This document shows positions 34,791 through 46,119 of a DNA stretch of 64,000 nt, piece by piece. The notes under the pieces are model-generated. The model saw only the letters and a list, made by a program, of their open reading frames with translations, did no database searches and was not told the DNA's origin. Made by a program: the position numbers and the translations under genes. Each line of letters opens with the position of its first letter. Position 1 is the first letter of the stretch. This DNA comes from Selaginella moellendorffii. Taxonomy: Eukaryota; Streptophyta; Lycopodiopsida; Selaginellales; Selaginellaceae. The stretch lies in contig NW_003314299.1 of the NCBI RefSeq assembly GCF_000143415.4, forward strand, positions 594,980 to 658,979. The letters are read 5' to 3'.

Positions 34791-36590
34791 TTAAAAGTAT
34801 GATATCAAAAGTAAATTTGTTTATCTACCATTTTATCAATAATTTTTAATACTCATTTTTTATTTTCAAATGTTCAAAAGCTATGCAAATTTGTTTAGTA
34901 GCAATAGTGCATTGGTCGTAGAGCTTATGACAATGAGTAATAAATCGTCAACATAAATTGGCAATGGTTTGTCTATTTGCAAAGCTATGGCTACTCTCTG
35001 CTCTGCTGCTAAGTGTCTGGGGTCTAGGAGCTATAAAAGTGTGTTTGTTATCTCCATTGACATTGCTTTCAAGTCGTTAGACTCGAGGGGACTTGTGGCT
35101 ATGAGACACTTATGACGAGTATGAAGGCATTATGGTTTACCATTCACAATAACAAAATTTTCCAAAAGATATTTTATTATATTAAAGTCATTTACTTTGA
35201 CTCAAAATAAGTTGTATAGAATTATAAAAAAATAATATAATTGTTATGCTAGAAAAGGTTGATTGGTATCTATTTATTTTACTACGACAATAAATAAATG
35301 TACATAAAAATGACAAACTAAAATTTTTGTATAACATCAAATACTTAATATTTGCTATAGGATTTGCTAAATAAGTCTTAAAGTTTCTAAATTTAACTTG
35401 TGATATGAAAATTTTTTAAAGGAGGAGAATAAAAATAATATCATCACTATTTGAGTTTTTAAAAGATTAGATTCCTCAAATAATTATAAAGTATAAATAT
35501 TTTACTTCACCTTGTTTATTTATTTATATTGTGTTTTTATTCCACATGAAAAATTACATTCAAAAGTTTTAGGACTCTTTTATCTTTTAGTTTAAATGTA
35601 GCGAATCCCTTGGTAAAAATTGAGTTTTTGATATTATACAGTTTTTTTCAATTTATCATGCAAAATTTTTTGTTTATCATTGTTATGCACATAATGGAAT
35701 TTTCCATTGTTATAGTCAACACAATAGGCACTAGCTACCTTTTTTTTTGTGTAACAAATATACTACTTTTTTTTATAGCTTTTTGTTACTATATAACATT
35801 AATTCAATGAAATGTCTTTTGAAAAAATATTTGTCTTTGGGTACCAAACAAACTTTTGTAAATTTACTTAAATATATTAACTTCACAAGATATAGTTTTT
35901 GTGTTTTAGGACTACAAAAAGAAAATAAAAAAATAAATATTAGAATGAATATTAATAGAATGGTTTATTTTTTATGTCACATAATTTTTTTTTACATAAC
36001 TATGTAAATTGGTAGATAAGGAGAGAAATCCATATATAATTTATCTTTATACTTTTAATGAAATTAATCAATTAAGAGGACTTTTATACACAGTATTATA
36101 AAGCAAAAAAAAAAAAGGAAAAAGATACTATATCTTTATTGTTATAATTGTTCATAGGATTTTTCCAGTTATGCATGGAATTTTCATATCTCATCCCATA
36201 TTCAGACTTGGACTTTATGGCATGGATCCAAAAAACTTTGCTAGCAATCCAAAATTATCATCGAGGGATTAAAATTCCAATCATGTTGGTTTTAATTATA
36301 AACATATTCTAGATGGCTTTATTCTCTATACTTTTGTTTGTTTATTGGTACTTGAAGTCACCAATTTTCAAAAGACTTCAAACTTCTATGATAAAGCAAG
36401 AAGATGCACTAGCCCAGTGCGTTGGATAAAAACACCATGTAAATAGATAAACAAAGGCGAAACAAAAGATTTAAGATATCCAAAGCATTATATAAATAGA
36501 TAAATAAGGTGAAATAAAAGATTCAAAAGATTTGTACTTTAAATTTAAGTAATGGTGATGCTGTCCTCCTCCTCCCCCTTCCCTAGAGAG
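34791..36590. other. AT-rich intergenic DNA
   Basis: Nothing gene-like seen. Several short A or T runs and Phe/Ile-rich chance frames at 35610-36007. Confidence 0.5.
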
Positions 36591-36599
36591 GCATTTAGA

Positions 36600-37525
36600 T
36601 GGTATATCTTGCTGCTAAAGTCCAAAGTCTTCCACAAAGTGGCAACTTCAATGCTCCTTGGAACTCACTTCAATAACCAAGCAACAAAGTCATCGTGATA
36701 TGTTGTGATTGTGGTCCTAGACCCTCCATGATAGTCTCTCTAGATCCATGGCACAAAGTTCAAGTCAGGGGAGAGTTTTTCCAAAGCTGTCCAAGAGCAG
36801 TGGTTACAGTTCCAGTAATGGATTTGGGATGAAACATGAAGGTCCCAGGGGCTGCTGCTTGAGGTTAAACTAGGAGGGTATCAGTCCTTGGAGCTTGCAG
36901 CGACTGAGAGAGATGGTTGAGAGCTCCGGGCCAGAGATGGTGTCAAAGCTTCTAATGTCATTGTTGTCTAAGTAGACAGCGTTCAAGTTGACAAGCTTGG
37001 CCATGTTGGTAGGAAGTCCAGTGAGGTTGTTCACCGAAAGGCCTGTGAGTCTTGGGAGGCCCAAAAGACGTCTAGATTGAAAAGAAGTCCTATAGATTCA
37101 GGAACACAGCTGCTCTGTCGAGGACAAGTCTGCGAAGTTGGCCAAGAGAGCTTGGCATTTGTCCCGTAACTCCAGTGCTAGATCTTCCAGGGAAGAGAAC
37201 TGGTCAAAGGAGCTGGGAATGGGACCGCGTTTTGGGACAGGTCCAACACTCTGAGCGTTGTCGGGGATTTGTCCTGCAGCTTTGATGTACGTGCTTTCCT
37301 TTTGTTTGTTCAATAGTTTTTGCGTCCAGCACACTTTTCGTTTCATTTTCTTTCTTCCTTGAAGTATTTCTAAACCATTGCCATCTTTCGCAGGAGGCTC
37401 TTGCAAAGCTTGGGTTCTACAAGGACATGGAGTATGCTTCTTTCTCTAGTAGCACAGACGGGCTCACGTCCTCAAATTTTCAGCGTTTCCAAGCTGGTAA
37501 GCTTGCCAAGCTCAACAGGTATACT
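36600..37525 (-). pseudogene. LRR receptor-type pseudogene fragment
   Basis: Minus-strand leucine-rich repeat sequence appears in several frames: ELGKLTSLETL near 37500, LRVLDLSQN near 37250, IPSSFDQFSSLEDLAL near 37190, and LPRLTGLSVNNLTGLPTNMAKLVNLNAVYLDNNDI at 36935-37055, then LSTISLSRCKLQGLIPS. The frame changes at least three times and stops interrupt it, so it cannot make a protein. An intron-like stretch lies at about 37290-37400. The repeats are of the plant receptor-kinase ectodomain type; no kinase part is present. It abuts the RING fragment at 37535 without spacer. Confidence 0.7.
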
Positions 37526-37534
37526 GCTGCTGAC

Positions 37535-37704
37535 GGTGGTGGTGGTGGCGCACTTCGTCCCCTGGAGGAGCATACGACTGGCTGTGGTAGTAATGCTGCT
37601 GGAAACCATCACTCGGGCCATAAACATCCGCTCGAATGCTTCTACCGCTCTGAGCTCCGACGATAAGTTGCTCCCACTGCTATCGGACTAGAAATGCATC
37701 CACC
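37535..37704 (-). pseudogene. Duplicated 3' fragment of the RING gene
   Basis: About 170 bp matching 40380-40588, the last exon of the RING gene, in the same orientation, starting at the GGT repeat and sharing CTTCGTCCCCTGGAGGAGCA and CATAAACATCCGCTCGAA. The fragment lacks about 16 bp present in the parent (around GACGCTGCCGCC) and has several substitutions. It lies directly between LRR and DnaJ fragments. Confidence 0.85.
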
Positions 37705-37714
37705 ATGAACTCAC

Positions 37715-38770
37715 TGCCACCCTGGCCCCAGTATACATTCTGAGCTCACCGAGATATCGGAGTAAAGATCGTCTCTTCGAATTCTAGGCATGTCTCTGAT
37801 TTTAAGATTGACGTAGAGATCACCGGATGGACCACCGAGAGAGCACAATGTCAGTCACAGAGAAACTACATAGAACAAGCGAGTCCACTGGCAACATGGA
37901 GAGTGCTCGCACTGACACGGAACACTCCACTTGTCCCTCACCTGTGAGAAAAATAAAATAGAGTCAAAAGTCATCGAAGAATTGCTAACCTGTGAGAACA
38001 TCCCGAAGACTGTTTCTTGTGTCCGCATAACTTCACCCATTCCTCCACAGACTCGATATCTCTTTGTGCTCTTACTTCTGGCGCTAGTTCCCTTACATGC
38101 CTCGCAGCTTTCCACATGCCATATGTCAAACTGTTTTTCCACTCCAAAAACCGCTTCTTTGAGGTCAAGGCTCCTGCAGAAGCATTGTCACGAGAAAAAA
38201 TAATAAAATCAAAAAAAAAAAAGAAGATCTTTTTGTAAGTTGGATCATACCTGAGATCGTTTCCTTGAACTCCAGATCAATCTGCGCCTTTCAAATCTGC
38301 TCCGTCTTTTAAAAACGAGTCAAAAATATGAATGGACTATCCTGCGCACAAAAAGAAACTCTAGATCATCTCTATCAATCGAAAATTGATGCCTTACCGT
38401 GGAAGTTGGCCCTCCTCTTGATGGCTTGGTTTTCATCATCCGAGAGCACCTACATGGGAATGATCTTCATGGAATTGAAAGAAATGCAAATTCTTATCTC
38501 GTACGCAGTAGTGATCTCCTTGAATTTTTCCTCTGCATTGGACTCCTTGTTTATGTTTGGATGAAACTGAAAAACAAAGAAGCTAGCAAACTACAAGCTC
38601 GTGAATTACAAAGGAGGAAAATCACACCTCTCAAGCAAGTTTCCTGTAAGAAGTTTTGATTTCCTGCTTGCTAAGTGCAAATCCGGAAGCGGGAGCTGCA
38701 GTCCTACTACTCTGTTAGAATTTGTACACAGCCGTCTCACCTTGATTCGCCATCTTCCCAGTTCTAAATC
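37715..38770 (-). pseudogene. Plastid-type DnaJ pseudogene
   Basis: Read on the minus strand the domain order is kept. J-domain pieces SKQEIKTSYRKLA, HPNIN, EEKFKEITTAYE and VLSDDENQAIKR lie at about 38380-38680. LDLKEAVFGVEKQFD and the cysteine region CEACKGTSARSKSTKRYRVCGG and GMFSQV follow at 37975-38170, then GGPSGDLYVNLKI near 37825. These resemble chloroplast DnaJ proteins (DJA5/DJA6), not the ERDJ3B in this window. The essential HPD is HPN, two of the CxxCxG repeats are damaged, frames are broken, and splice-like boundaries remain, so the copy came from genomic DNA and not from mRNA. Confidence 0.75.
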
Positions 38771-38829
38771 CTGCACTTCAAGCCTACATTGTCTACATCT
38801 GCATTGGGAATTCTTGGAGTCGGAATAAG

Positions 38830-40365
38830 ACGCACAAAAAATAGCCCTAGTTTGGTGAGAAGAGGAAGATGATGAACATGCGGGAACGATTCAGGCTTCA
38901 AGCCCGTGGTGAAAATTAATAGCATTTTCAAGATTAAGAAGATTGTTTTTATAAATATTTATGTTGCAAAATGTTAAATTTGTAAGGTTTGTAAATACAT
39001 GTATGTGTCTATATATATATATATATACATTACTCTAGGTAATACACTAATTATGGTACTATAGCATATAGATTATTTATTTTGGACTGAATCTGGTGTA
39101 GGGGTCTAAACCTCAATAATATAAATAAATAACAATTGCTAGAGTTTAGATCAAAATATCTAAGTATATTTTAGATATATACTTCAGTCCCTTCATTCAC
39201 ATTTGTTGATTTGCAAGATGAGGGTAAAGCTTTTGCTTGCTTGTGATGTAAAGGACTGTCGAAGGGAGGAAAACATCACCACTACTTGAGTTTTAAGAAA
39301 CTAGATCCTTACTCTCCTATAATGGAAAAAAAGAAAAAAGTGAAAGGTATAGCTAGAGTCTTCCATTTTGGCTGCCACTTCTCAATATGTTTGTAGTATT
39401 TTTTATCAAAACTCCAACATATGTACTTTGTGATAGTCTTGGAAAAGAAGAGGGCTAAGATCTTGTTGCCTGACCATTGACACCTATAAGTTGATCTACC
39501 TTGCAATCTTGGACAGTGAGGCATCATGGAGGAAAAGCAATATTCTCCCCATCCCAAGATTTGCCACCTTGCTCACTGCCAATTCATTATTGCAAACACT
39601 ATGGTAGTCTAGCTGATTATTGAACTCGGGAAACAATGAAGAAGTCCAAGCTTACAATTGTGCAATTAAGGGGGTTTCACACCCACCATTAAATTAATTA
39701 ATTTAATTATAATGTGTTCACACCACCACAGTATTACATTAGATTTTGCAAATTCTAATTTAATAGTTTAACTCAATGGTAATTTGTTCAGACCAGAAAT
39801 TACATTAAACTAGCTGAATGGTAACATTAGCATTTCCTTTGTATTTTTCCTTAAAATCCTAGCATTAGAATTAAAATATTCAAGAATATTCTTTAGGGCA
39901 AGTGGTGGAGAATTTCTTTTGCACGCAAGATGATGCCAGGATCGAAGGGCGCTGTCAATGTGCCAATCAATCAATCATTAAGCTCTCAAGTTGTGAAATC
40001 AATCAATCCTTGTGCTACTAGAGTTGTTAGGGACTCCAGTTCCTGGCCATCAATCAATTAGCATTGGGAGTTGTGGTGGCCACACAAAGAATATTCCTTA
40101 CGTATATTTTGACCTAATATTTCTAATGGAACGAAGTGTAATAATGGTTATGTGAACGGATTTTCATTAGTTAAAGACTTTTTAAAATGAGTAAATGCTA
40201 CTATTAACTAATGTTGAAGAATAGCATTAAAATTTTAAATTAGGTTAAGATCCTCTAATTTAAAAGTTTTAACTTAAAAGTGCGTGCATTCTTTCTTTGC
40301 CAAAATTATTTACTTTATTTACTTGAACCAGAATCACTTAATATCCGTGTTATATATATCTTCAT
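38830..40365. other. AT-rich intergenic DNA downstream of the RING gene
   Basis: Contains a short TA microsatellite at about 39013-39030. No gene or element recognised. Confidence 0.5.
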
Positions 40366-41956
40366 TCACCGTGCATGGTGGTGGTGGTGGTGGTGCTGTT
40401 GGTGACGCGCTTCGTCCCCTGGAGGAGCATACGACTGGCTGTAGTAGTAATGCTGCCCCTGGAAACCATCACTCGGACCATAAACATCCGCTCGAACGCT
40501 TCCAGACGCTGCCGCCGCTCTGAGCTCCGATGAGAAGTTGCTCCCACTGCTGCCCGACTGGAACCAAGGACGCCAGTGTGACGACGCATCCACCATAGTT
40601 TCATAGCCCGGGGACTCTCTTCTGCGCTGCCACTCTCGGTGGTGGCTCTCTCGCTGCTCTCTCGGAGAAGCCACTCTCGATCCAGCTCCAACTCGGCCTG
40701 TGGACGACGATGTTCCATGGGCCCAATGTCTTGATCTTCTCGACGGCCCGTTCCCATGGGCATAAGCCGGCGACGAGGACACATTGGTGGAGGCTAGCCC
40801 GTGGTGAGGACACGGGACGTGATGCCATGATGTTGCATTGTTTTCAGGAGATCTGAGCTGCCTGTCAGGAAAAAAACAGAAAAAAACGTTAGCACGCAAA
40901 GAAAAAACTGCCTTTTCTGGTGAACTTACCCAGAGTAACCAGGCTGCACAGCATCACTGCGGTTTGCAGGAGCAGACCACCTGAAACGCTCAATAGGTAA
41001 GCTTGCAAGTCCAACATCATTCATCATACCAACTGGATTGTGTGCACCACCAGATTGAGAAGCCCATCCAGTTCTTTCATGGACTGGAAATGAGTGTGGC
41101 CCTCTGATAGTCCCACCTATGGAGCCCCCTCCACCACCACCACCACCAACACTCGGGGGCTCTACTTGGTTTTGCACTACAACCAGTTCATCTACAATCT
41201 GTCGCGTTGCCGCCCCCCAGTAGGACTGCGCGGGGGAAAAGAAAGGACATACGTGGTGTGTGTTGCTGTTCGTCGGGGCCGCGGGATGGTTCTCTCCATA
41301 CAAAACGTTGACAACAACGTTGGGATCTGAATCTGCAAGAGAAAAAACAAAACGTTCTCTCAGTCACTAGAACACTGGATGAAACGAGCACTTACATCCA
41401 GTTACTAAAGGATCGATTTCCCTGAGAACAAACGGAAAGAGCACAGTTATAATCAATCCTGAGAGATCCAGGATACTTACTCCAAGCTGAGAAAGCTCTG
41501 ATATGGACACCATTGGAAATGGCGTAAGTGCTGCGAGACAAACAAACCAAGATCAGTACGAACCACGAAAGGAAAAAGATTTTTTTTCTCTCTCTTCATA
41601 CCAGCTCGTGATAATCCGCCATGCCTGCGTAGACATCATACTCCTCGTCGCTGGACGGCAGATCCACAAAGGCGAAATCCTCGTGCTGGCGGCATCCAGA
41701 AGCATAGAGCCACCGCCCCTCCTCGACGCGCCGGCAATTCGGGCATTGCATAGATCCCTTGGCATTGAAGGCCGAGCCGATACAATCTGGAGAAAACAAG
41801 AAGATCACAAATCCAGCGAAAGAGGGCTTTTGGCATACCTAGATGGAAATAGTGACCGCATTTGAGCTTCGCGAACGATCTCTCCCCGACATCGCTGACT
41901 TGCTCCAGGCACACCGAGCAAGATTCCAGCGCCGCGCCCTTGGTCGTGACCGCCAT
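40366..41956 (-). CDS. RING-finger E3 ligase, RFI2-like
   Basis: Six exons, complement(40366..40861,40930..41332,41396..41421,41481..41530,41602..41786,41839..41956), 425 residues. The N-terminal RING (about residues 13-60) reads CSVCLEQV, then KCGHYFHLDCIGSAF, then MQCPNCRRV: the C3HC4 zinc ligands of a ubiquitin ligase. The next part, WLYASGCR and FHWCPY-like FQWCPYQSF, resembles Arabidopsis RFI2, a light and flowering regulator; this rests on memory. The remainder is low-complexity, with a Gly8 run, Ser/Arg-rich segments and a C-terminal His7 tract encoded by a GGT repeat. The last exon is the source of the fragment at 37535-37704. The start is the first ATG and the RING follows at once. 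Confidence 0.85.
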
Positions 41957-42049
41957 GCCCTCTTATCTCCTCCTCGATCTAGCTTATGCTACCCTACCCT
42001 CGCCCAATAACCCTAAATCAAAATGCCAAGCATAACAAAGGCCTAGGTT

Positions 42050-43837
42050 ATGTTTCGCTCGCTATCGCGGAATCTAAGAGCATCTGGCCGGATCCAGAAG
42101 GGCCGATCGATGAGCGATGACAAAGGAGCTCGCGAATTCGCGATCGCGCTGGACAAATCAAAGGTAAGACTAGACTAGATCGAAAAGAACAAATGAAAGA
42201 ACTTGGCATCTTCGGTGATGTAGAAAGTCACGGTTCTCACCGGTGCAGGGATATCCGCGGAATCTGGGGTCCCGACCTTCAAAGAATGGCGAGAATGGAG
42301 TGCCATGGTGCGTTATTTTTGTTTTCTCTATTTTTCCTTGGGTGGTTTTGTTAATGTGCTGCTTGAATTTTTCCTGCTTAGCTCACGACTCCGGAAGCCT
42401 TTGCGGCGAATCCTTCAATGGTGTGGGAGTTTTACCACTACCGGCGGTGAGTCTTAAAGTTTTAGCTCGTTTCGTCCTCTTTTTTTTCGTTCCATTTTTT
42501 TTTTTTTTCTTTTTTTGGTTCTGTGAAGTTTTAACTAGCCAGATGGTGTTTGATTATAGCTGTATTGTGTCCAAGGCTGTGCCAAACGCCGGACACTATG
42601 CAATAACAGCGCTGGAGAAGAGATGCGAGCAACAAGGGAAGGAGTTCAAGCTTTTGACACAGGTGATTTTTTTTTTCTTAAAACTCCAGCTCGACGTTCT
42701 TCGCATTTCTTGTAGAATTCCACCTTTGTTCTTCTCGACGACCTTCGCATTTCTTCTTAGAATTCCAGCTTGCTTTTTCTCGACGTTCTTCGCTAAAATG
42801 GAATCCTTTTTCTTGTTTTTCGTTTCTTTAGAACGTAGATGGACTGCATAGTCGCGCAGGCACAAAATCCGTGGAAGAACTCCACGGCTCGATGTGGAAG
42901 ACCCGCTGCTGCACCTGCGACCAAGTGCTGCAAAACTTCGACATGCCAATCTGTGCAGCTCTCGATGGAAAGGTAAAACCTCCTCAAAATCCTTTTTTTC
43001 TTTGGCTTTTTTTCTTTTTTCTTTCCTGCTTTTGATACGGAACGTCTTCTCGTGTTTCTTCTTCTCATTTTTGGCCTTCTCTAGAGCAGGGGTGTCCAGA
43101 TCCATCAGCTTACGACGCCAACATTCCGAGACTACAGCTCCCGCGCTGCAGGTCATGCAATGGATTACTGAGGCCGCATGTTGTGTGGTTCGGGGAATCT
43201 CTTGATCTCGGTGTCATGGAGCGTGCTCACGAATCACTCCGCCGCTGCGACCTGCTGCTCGTTGCTGGAACTTCCGCTGTCGTCCAGGTACTCCTGTCGG
43301 CCTTCTCGCAATCGCATCACTTTTGGTTCCTGGAAGGATCCTGAATCCTGAATCTGAAGCTTTTTGTGTCCTCTGTTTTCCTTTTCTCCGCTGGCCTTTT
43401 GCGCATGTCTGTCATGATCAATCTTTTCGACCGCCACCTTTTTTTCCTGCATTTCCTGCATTGTAAGAACATTTTTGTCGCTCGCAGCCAGCAGCCGGGT
43501 TTATTCCGCTTGTGAAAGGTGGCGGCGGCGCGGTTGCGGAATTCAACCTCGAGGAGACACCTGCGAGCCGATACTGCAGGCAGGTTCTTTCCTCATTCTC
43601 AGTGTCCTTGCTTCTGTTCTGTTTGCCTTCTCGGTTTCTTAGCAGTCTCTTTGCTCGCTTAAGCTTCGCTGTCTTTCATTTCATTCATGAATTCACGAGC
43701 TTTGGTTTTCCTGTCACTTCCGCAACAGGTATAGATTCCAAGGGACGTGCGCGGAGGCCTTGCCTCGCAGTCTGGAAATCTCTCGCCAAGAGCTGCAGGA
43801 GCTGGAGCTGGAAGCAGCCAAGAGCGCAGCAGTGTAG
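42050..43837 (+). CDS. SIRT5-class sirtuin (NAD-dependent lysine deacylase)
   Basis: Eight exons: 42050..42163, 42224..42307, 42382..42446, 42560..42662, 42832..42972, 43090..43287, 43488..43579, 43729..43837, coding for 301 residues. NAD-binding motifs [13 protein letters not shown] (45-57) and TQNVD (121-125) are present, as is catalytic His140 in ELHGS. Zinc is held by Cys148, Cys151, Cys189 and Cys192. The segment VWEFYHYRR carries Tyr84 and Arg87 at the positions of human SIRT5 Tyr102 and Arg105, which grip succinyl or malonyl groups, so the enzyme is expected to remove acidic acyl groups from lysine. VVWFGE and PAAGFIP also follow SIRT5. The N-terminus is Arg/Ser-rich without acidic residues, suggesting mitochondrial import. 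Intron 7 must use a GC donor (43580-43581): the nearby GT gives an immediate stop. Confidence 0.9.
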
Positions 43838-43963
43838 CAAACAACCAAACAAACGAGTCCACGTCCAAATCTCTCGATCCGTGACAAGCGAGTCTTTGAC
43901 TCGCCCGCTCGCTTCGTTTCGGCGAGTCAGGCCAAGCGTGTACTTTGCAAATAAATTCTTCCG

Positions 43964-44015
<52 letters not shown>

Positions 44016-45420
44016 CGAGATTCGAGCCTGTGACCGTCGTCCTATTCCAGCGCCGTTGCAGGGAATCGAACCCGTCACCATCACCAGCAGTGCATGCGGC
44101 GGCCGTACGCCGGCCGGTCCACTGACCACTTTTGGTGGCCATGGTCATGGCTCCATGGGCCATGGCTAAAGGGAGCAATGCATACATGGGGGACACTGCT
44201 CTGACAAAGGTATAATGAGGCTGCCAATTTCTTACGGCCAACTTACTTCTGACTTGGCAAATCTTGTTTTAGATTTTCCTCCTGTGTGTAGTTAGCTCGC
44301 TCCGCGATTTTTTACCGTGGTAAAAAATCACAAGGATGATCTCGATTCCTACCTTTAATTTTCCACGCTGGATTTGATCCGGAAATGCGTGGATGGATAA
44401 TTTCTTTGATCCTGCTAGAATGGAGATTTTATGCGTCCAACGTCATGCACCGTCACGGGATTATCGTCATAATATTTTCCCGATATGCTTGATTAGTTTT
44501 ATAGTTTGTGTGCTATTGCTATCTTCTTTCTTGCTATCTATCAGCTAAACAGTTGTTCTTGTTGGTGCTCTGTGGTTGAACCTTACAAATAAAGTCGTGG
44601 ATGGGCCACGTATCGCCACTACAATTGAAGCAATCAAAATCAAATAAACCTTAGTGGCATGTGATTTAAGTTTGTATACGCTTGCATCAATCATAGACTT
44701 TGGGCCACGACGAGAGGGCGATGGATTTGCGACGAGTATCAAGCTTAAAAAAACCCTTGCGAGATTTTTGACCCTGTTTCATACATCATGGTAAACAGCA
44801 AACACCATTGAAAACTTGCCACTGTTGTCACGCGGAAAATATCAAAACCATCCATTAACTTGCACGATATAATTGGAGCGCATAAACTATAGTAAAATCT
44901 AAAAACAATGATCATCCATCTTATGATCTGCTCCTCACAGGATGGGATGTTTCTCGTTGTTTCAGGCTCTCCCATATTATTCTTTAGTGATCCTATCAAG
45001 ATGCTTTTAGGTCAAAAAAAGAGGGCTTCGAGAGTAACGAACACATACCGTTGGAGGTGACAAAGAATGATTTCTGTGCAATGTACCACATTCTATACAT
45101 GTTGGTTTTCACGTCTATAGGTTTTACTTTAGTCGGCCAGTCAAAAGTGAAATTTTGGGAGCGCGAAATTCCTGCCCCCCATGCATGCCACATCAAATCA
45201 CCAGCAGCGCCGGCATCATGTGGCGCATGCCCATGGCTGGCCATGCCCATGTTCATGGCCATGGGAATGTATGAGATATGATGGCCATGGCCCCCATTTA
45301 CAGACCCCCACGATCGCCCTCACGCCTGACGGGTCATGGCGCATACTCCGCCCTTTGAGCCCCCCAGGTGTGACGGCTCAAGCGCCACACTATATAAGCG
45401 TACGATGTCCGTAGCTTGGT
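43838..45420. other. Intergenic between sirtuin and bHLH genes
   Basis: Contains a GA microsatellite (43966-44009), an 11-bp perfect hairpin (44306-44329), and a CATGGCC/GGCCATGG-rich stretch near 44140-44165 and 45220-45290. No gene is supported. Confidence 0.45.
43966..44009. repeat. (GA)n microsatellite
   Basis: About 20 GA units just 3' of the sirtuin gene, ending in GAGC variants. Open frames of Arg-Glu across it are artefacts. Confidence 0.9.
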
Positions 45421-46119
45421 GCTAGGGTCTCCTCTCTCTCTCTCTTTCTCTCTCTCTCTGGCGCTGTTTCGATCGATCGAGCGTTTTTGCGCTCTCGATT
45501 TCATGCTGTGTCTATCGATTGTTCGCGATAGAGGCGCCTCATCGAGCCTGCTCCTCCTGCTGCGATCTTACGGGGGTTTTGTGAGGGTTTCCGATATTGT
45601 TTTCGAGTAGTACTTCTCTTCCAGGTGAGAGATCCCATGGAGATTGTGGCATTCGACGCGCTAGGCGGCTGCAAACGACCGGCGCAGTAGCCCGGGCTGG
45701 ACAGGAATTCCGTGAATCGACGAAGACGGAGCAGCAGTACCGGCGTCGGGGCTCCGGATCGCCGAAATTCGCTTTGGTCATGGCACAGGTCGGGCCGAGG
45801 TCTTGGAACCGTGACCGCGTTCACGCCGAGAACAAGAATGCGAGCGAAGAAAATCGCGAGTAGGCGTCAGAGAAATCCAAGGTAGGCTCGTGATATTGCG
45901 GCTCATCCTATCTTTTTCCTACGCCTGGGGCTGTCGGATCGCATCGCGCGCCTCTCCCATCTCCATGGTGGAGTCTTCTCGCCAGAAAGCCAGAAGAATG
46001 CGAGCTCCCAAGATCAAGATCTAGGGGGAGGCACTGCAATCTCCGCGCGTATTCCCTGCTGAGAAGAAAATTCCGGTGTGGAGGCTTGGAAATTTGCGAA
46101 GGTTTCGAGCACGCCAGCC
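45421..46119 (+). promoter_or_regulatory. Probable 5' UTR of the bHLH gene, with CT-rich tract
   Basis: A TATA-like TATATAAG at about 45391 and a CT tract at 45428-45459 precede the bHLH start by about 700 bp. Several small upstream frames exist. A 5' UTR intron is possible but I could not place it. Confidence 0.4.

Noticed and set aside
44025-44100. T-arm-like GGGTTCGATTCCC on the minus strand, possible tRNA
   Set aside because: No matching acceptor, D or anticodon stems could be drawn. At most a tRNA-derived relic.
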